From: Sphingopyxis sp. MSC1_008
GTDB lineage: Bacteria; Pseudomonadota; Alphaproteobacteria; Sphingomonadales; Sphingomonadaceae
DNA length: 64,000 bases
Direction: 5' to 3'
NCBI RefSeq assembly: GCF_023197165.1
Contig: NZ_JALPRD010000004.1
Location: 1-64,000, forward strand
Of this stretch, positions 60,531-64,000 are shown piece after piece. Each line of letters opens with the position of its first letter. The first letter of the stretch is position 1. Under the pieces are notes generated by a model. That model did not search any database. It saw nothing but the letters and a program-made list of their open reading frames with translations, and was not told where the DNA came from. Both the position numbers and the translations under genes were made by a program.

Positions 60531-61160
60531 ATGACCGCTGGACAAATCGCCTCCAATATTGCGCACGGACTCTTCGGCATCTTGCAGTTTCGGGGCCGCG
60601 ATACCGGCGTCCAGTTCTGGCACTATGTCGCCTTCCTGTTCGCCATCATGTTCTTTATCCCGGCGCCGCCGGCGCTCGACCTGTACCGCGAGCTGGGATC
60701 GGCCGACCGCGCCGCATTCCTTGCACGCGTCGCTCCGACCGACGAAGAGCATATGTACCTCAACATGTACGAAATGCAGGGCATGTTCGGCATGATCCGC
60801 CAGATTTTCCTGCTGCTGCTGACCGCCGCGATGGTCCGCCGCCTGCACGACGTCGGCTGATCGGGCGGCCATGCGTTGATCAACGTGCTGATCAGCCTGT
60901 GGTCGCTTGGGGGCGCGCTGGTCGCAAGCTGGGATTTCGGCCAATCGGTCGCGGCGATGCTGACGGCGCGGCAGGTCATGTTGTGGACCGGGATGCTGTG
61001 GCTCGCGCACTTCACCTATTTGATCGTCCAGTTGATGCGGCAAACCGACCTCGGCTTCAATCGCGCCGGCGAACCCGCGGTCACCGGCCGGCAAGTCCAG
61101 ATCGAAAATTTGCGACGGCGCAGCTTCGGCAAGCGCGCCGTCGACGATCCGCCCCGCTGA
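60531..61160 (+). pseudogene. DUF805 membrane protein gene broken by in-frame TGA
   Basis: A DUF805 family gene in one reading frame, interrupted by TGA at 60858-60860 (codon 110). Before it: RFRGRDTGVQFWHYVAFLFA-type DUF805 start and the hallmark VRRLHDVG. After it, the frame resumes SGGHALINVLISLWSLGGAL and continues to 61160. Family members read RRLHDxGRSG at this place, so CGA (Arg) to TGA is the simplest explanation. The first 109 codons lack the last helices. The mutation is a single C-to-T change and otherwise the gene is intact, so it is recent or a sequencing error. The stop abuts the FadD stop. Confidence 0.75.
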
Positions 61161-62978
61161 TCAGCCCTTCGGATCCGCCTTGTACAGCGCCGCGATCTTG
61201 TCCTCGTAGACCTGTTTCAAGATATGGCGCCGGATTTTCATCGACGGCGTCATCTGTTCATTCTCGATCGTGAAGGGCTCGTCGGCGAAGTCGAATTTGC
61301 GGACCTTTTCGATCACCGAGAGTTGGCCGTTGACGCGGTCGACCGCGGCGCGCAGCGCGGTGCGGAATTTCTCATGCTCGCGCAAGCGCTCGAGATCCTT
61401 GGGCAAGCCTTCGGCCTCGGCCCATTCGGCCATCCATTCGGGATCGGGGACGAGGATGCCGACGAGGTGCGGGCGCTTGTCGCCATAGACCATCGCCTGC
61501 AGGATTTCGGGCTGGAGCGTCAGCATGCCCTCGACCCGCTGCGGCGAGACATTGTCGCCCTTGTCGTTGACGATCAGGTCCTTCTTGCGGTCGGTGATGA
61601 CGATGCGGCCTTGCGCATCGATATGGCCGATGTCGCCGGTGTGGAGCCAGCCATCCACTAGCACGCGTTCGGTCTCGGCCTTGTTGCGCCAATAGCCCTT
61701 CATCACCAGCTCGCCGCGGACGAGGATTTCGCCGTCGTCGGCGATGCGTACCTCGGTGTTCATCAGCGGCGGGCCGACGGTGTCCATCTTGATCCCCGCG
61801 CTCGGGCGGTTGCAGCTGATCACCGGTCCCGCCTCGGTCTGGCCATAGCCTTGCAGCAAGGTCAGCCCGATCGAGTGAAAGAAAACGCCGATTTCGGGGT
61901 TGAGCGGGGCGCCGCCCGACACGAGCGCCTTCATCCGGCCGCCGAAACGCTTGCCGATCTTGGGGCGGAACAAGCGGTCGAGGATAAGGTCGACGGGGCG
62001 GTCGAGCAACCCCATGCGGCGCTCATAATCCTTTTCGCCGACGCGCAGCGCCTGGTTCAGCATCCAGTTGGCGAGCTTGCCCTGTTTCTCGACCGATTTG
62101 ATCATCCGTGCGCGGATCACCTCGAACAGCCGCGGCACGACGACCATGATCGTCGGGCGCGTCTCCTCGATGTTCGAGACGAGCTTTTCGAGCCCCTCGC
62201 TGTAATAGATTTGCGCACCGACCATGATCGGCAGGAACTGCCCGCCCGAATGTTCATAGGCGTGGCTGAGCGGCAGGAACGACAGGAACACCTCCTCGTC
62301 GCCGATGCCGAAGTCGTTGACGAGCACTTCGGCGGCGCCTGCGGCATTGTGCAGGATCGCGCCATGATGCTGCATCACCCCGCGCGGCGCGCCGCCGGTG
62401 CCGCTGGTGTAGATGAGGCACGCGGTATCCTCGCGCTTCATCGCGGCGCCGCGCGCCCGCGTCTCCTCGACCCACGCCTCGCCGCCCTGCACCAGCGGCG
62501 CCCAGTCGTGGACCGCAACCTCGCCCTGCTGGCCGATGCGGAGGCTCTCCATGCTGATCACGATATGCGCTTCGGAGCGCATCACCGCAGGCATCAGCGT
62601 GCGCGCGAGCTTGGCGGTCGAGACGATCACCGCCTTTGCGCCACTGTTGTCGAGGATGTGCTGGTGGTCGCGTTCGGTGTTGGTCGTATAGGTCGGCACG
62701 GTGATGCAGCCCGCGGCCATGATGCCGAGGTCGGCGATGCACCATTCGGGCCGGTTCTCGCTGACCAGAACCACCCGGTCGCCTTCCTTGAGGCCGAGTT
62801 CGCGCAGGCTGTGCGCGAGCGCCGATACCTGATTGGCGACCTGCCGCCAACTCAGCGGATGCCAGGCGCGATCGGCCTTGCGCCACAGGAAGGGATCTTC
62901 GCCGCCGCGCCCCGCACGGTCGAAGAACATCGCGACCAGACTCGAAAAATGGTCGAGATGGGGATTTTCAAGCTTCAT
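61161..62978 (-). CDS. fadD: Long-chain acyl-CoA synthetase (AMP-binding)
   Basis: Adenylate-forming enzyme of 605 aa joining fatty acids to CoA. P-loop motif A3 is LIYTSGTGGAPRGV near residue 190; LQGYGQTEAG is A5; WLHTGDIGHID is A7; DRKKDLIV is A8. The C-terminal lysine region is MTPSMKIRRHIL. This long form, with LSWRQV near the start, matches the FadD15-like branch. It is the only gene on its transcript apart from a possible run from the ggt gene upstream (47 bases). Confidence 0.93.
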   Translation of the reverse strand: MKLENPHLDHFSSLVAMFFDRAGRGGEDPFLWRKADRAWHPLSWRQVANQVSALAHSLRELGLKEGDRVVLVSENRPEWCIADLGIMAAGCITVPTYTTNTERDHQHILDNSGAKAVIVSTAKLARTLMPAVMRSEAHIVISMESLRIGQQGEVAVHDWAPLVQGGEAWVEETRARGAAMKREDTACLIYTSGTGGAPRGVMQHHGAILHNAAGAAEVLVNDFGIGDEEVFLSFLPLSHAYEHSGGQFLPIMVGAQIYYSEGLEKLVSNIEETRPTIMVVVPRLFEVIRARMIKSVEKQGKLANWMLNQALRVGEKDYERRMGLLDRPVDLILDRLFRPKIGKRFGGRMKALVSGGAPLNPEIGVFFHSIGLTLLQGYGQTEAGPVISCNRPSAGIKMDTVGPPLMNTEVRIADDGEILVRGELVMKGYWRNKAETERVLVDGWLHTGDIGHIDAQGRIVITDRKKDLIVNDKGDNVSPQRVEGMLTLQPEILQAMVYGDKRPHLVGILVPDPEWMAEWAEAEGLPKDLERLREHEKFRTALRAAVDRVNGQLSVIEKVRKFDFADEPFTIENEQMTPSMKIRRHILKQVYEDKIAALYKADPKG

Positions 62979-63025
62979 TCTGCCTCTCTCCAGGGAGATC
63001 TATTGCTTAGCTTTGTTATCGTTGA

Positions 63026-64000
63026 TCAATTCTGCGCCGGTGCCCCGTCGACCGACGAGCTGCCCGGGCCGCGCGGGTCGGCGGCGCCGCGCCAGCCTTC
63101 GGCGGTGCGCTCGACGGCGTTGAGCTTCGAGCCGAGGCTCGTCGCGGTGAAGCTGTAGCCGAAAGGTTTCATCTTCGCGGCGATCGCCTTGCCCGCCTCG
63201 TTATTCTCGATCAGCACGCCCTGCTGGCCGAAAAAGAGGTTCGGAAGCTCCATCGCCGTCTTGGCGTCGAGCCCCCAGTCAAGCACGCCGACGAGCACCT
63301 TCGTCACATGCATGATGATGCGCTTGCCGCCCGCCGAGCCGACCGCGAGCACGACCTTGCCGTCGGGGCCGTAGACGACCGTCGGCGACATCGAGGAGAG
63401 CGGACGCTTGCCGGCTTCGACACGGTTCGCCGTCGGCACGCCGCCCTCGGTCGGCGCGAGGTCGAAATCGGTAAGTTCGTTGTTGAGGAAATAGCCGTTC
63501 GCCATCAGCTGGCTGCCGAAGATGCTTTCGATCGTCGAGGTCATCGACACAAGATTGCCGTCCTTGTCGACGGTGACGAAATGCGTCGTCCCCTGCTCCT
63601 GCACAGGCGGCGCGGCGGCGCGCGGCTTGGCGCCCGGTGGGGTGCCGGGCTCGTATTTGCCTGCGGCGCCGTATGGCGAGATGAGCTGGCGGCGTTCGGC
63701 GAGATAGGTCTTGTCGAGCAGCCCTTTCACCGGAACGTCGACGAAATCGCCGTCGCCGAGATAGGCGGCGCGGTCGGCGTAAGAGAGCTGCATCGCTTCC
63801 GAGAGCAGATGCCAGCTCATCGGATTGTCCTTGCCCATCGCCTTCATGTCCCAGCCCTCGATCATGCCGAGGATGCCGAAGACGGTGGTCGCGCCCGACG
63901 ACGGCGGGCCCATGCCGCAGACCTTGTAGACGCGGTAAGTGGTGCAGACCGCGGGGCGCTCCTTCGCCTTATAGGCGGCGATGTCTTTGACCGTGAGCTG
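63026..64000 (-). CDS. ggt: Gamma-glutamyltransferase, 5' end outside window
   Basis: C-terminal part (about 325 aa) of a gamma-glutamyltransferase that transfers or hydrolyses gamma-glutamyl groups in the periplasm. The large-to-small subunit junction is visible as EQGTTHFVTVDKDGN, where the first Thr of TTH becomes the catalytic N-terminal Thr after self-cleavage. MSSMSPTVV and GSAGGKRI, the substrate-binding segments, follow. The frame continues past the right edge (residues QLTVKDIAAYKAKERP are the last seen), so the start and signal peptide lie outside. Confidence 0.93.
   Translation of the reverse strand, partial: QLTVKDIAAYKAKERPAVCTTYRVYKVCGMGPPSSGATTVFGILGMIEGWDMKAMGKDNPMSWHLLSEAMQLSYADRAAYLGDGDFVDVPVKGLLDKTYLAERRQLISPYGAAGKYEPGTPPGAKPRAAAPPVQEQGTTHFVTVDKDGNLVSMTSTIESIFGSQLMANGYFLNNELTDFDLAPTEGGVPTANRVEAGKRPLSSMSPTVVYGPDGKVVLAVGSAGGKRIIMHVTKVLVGVLDWGLDAKTAMELPNLFFGQQGVLIENNEAGKAIAAKMKPFGYSFTATSLGSKLNAVERTAEGWRGAADPRGPGSSSVDGAPAQN

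Noticed and set aside
60858..60860. TGA in DUF805 as a selenocysteine codon
   Set aside because: The family position is arginine, there is no reason for selenium chemistry in DUF805, and no SECIS-like hairpin follows directly.

Overview
The window comes from a GC-rich (mid-60s %) alphaproteobacterial chromosome. Gene content points to Sphingomonadales, most likely Sphingopyxis or a close relative: UrcA protein, single-cysteine DksA, short HisG, K+-independent H+-pyrophosphatase, DUF1465/DUF465 genes, and many small hairpin repeats of the CGTCAttCCCGCGAAnGCGGGAA type. The genus is an inference from gene families and style, not from a marker gene.

Layout. 1-1.4 kb: sparse edge with an XRE repressor, a small membrane protein and an AlpA-like DNA-binding protein, probably the remnant of an integrated element. 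1.4-8.3 kb: a dehydrogenase, then the leftward hisG-hisD-nusB-thiL-hppA block. 8.3-14.7 kb: DUF2332, a low-GC orphan, small cytoplasmic families (DUF1465, two DUF465), PilZ, DksA, a very serine-rich PAP-CTERM surface protein, and an ArsR/SRPBCC pair with tandem operators. 14.8-21.9 kb: serS, surE, nlpD-like, K+ channel, hydrolase, rimO. 21.9-30 kb: a TonB receptor behind a MerR-type promoter, DUF4403 lipoprotein, PiT phosphate transporter with a NUDIX-DUF47 fusion, and a Baeyer-Villiger-type monooxygenase. 30-38.4 kb: stress-type SDR and DUF3008, DUF3298 lipoprotein, M17 peptidase, NlpC/P60, argC, PQQ-type sugar dehydrogenase, dnaN. 39.5-46 kb: racemase/LysR, UrcA, HxlR/SDR, rlmN, a small outer-membrane barrel, arylesterase. 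46-55 kb: the YbbA/YbbP-type ABC exporter, then a leftward block thrS-metallophosphoesterase-AraC-HExxH protein-TauE. 55-64 kb: MerC-domain protein behind a Fur-family box, a membrane protein/XRE pair, a run of small catabolic and detoxification genes (hydrolase, thioesterase, three VOC proteins, glyoxalase II), a DUF805 gene broken by an in-frame TGA, fadD-like ligase, and the 3' part of a gamma-glutamyltransferase that runs off the right end.

Most of the window is ordinary core chromosome. The parts most worth following up are regulatory: the 19-bp-spacer MerR-type promoter of the TonB receptor (23950-23980), the perfect 19-bp Fur/Zur-like dyad between thrS and the MerC gene (55089-55107), tandem dyads at the ArsR start (13867-13911), and the inverted repeat ahead of the membrane/XRE pair (56010-56037). 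The NUDIX-DUF47 fusion beside PiT, the HExxH orphan downstream of thrS, and the serine-rich PAP-CTERM protein are the most unusual proteins. No tRNA, rRNA, CRISPR array, intact insertion sequence or prophage was recognised.
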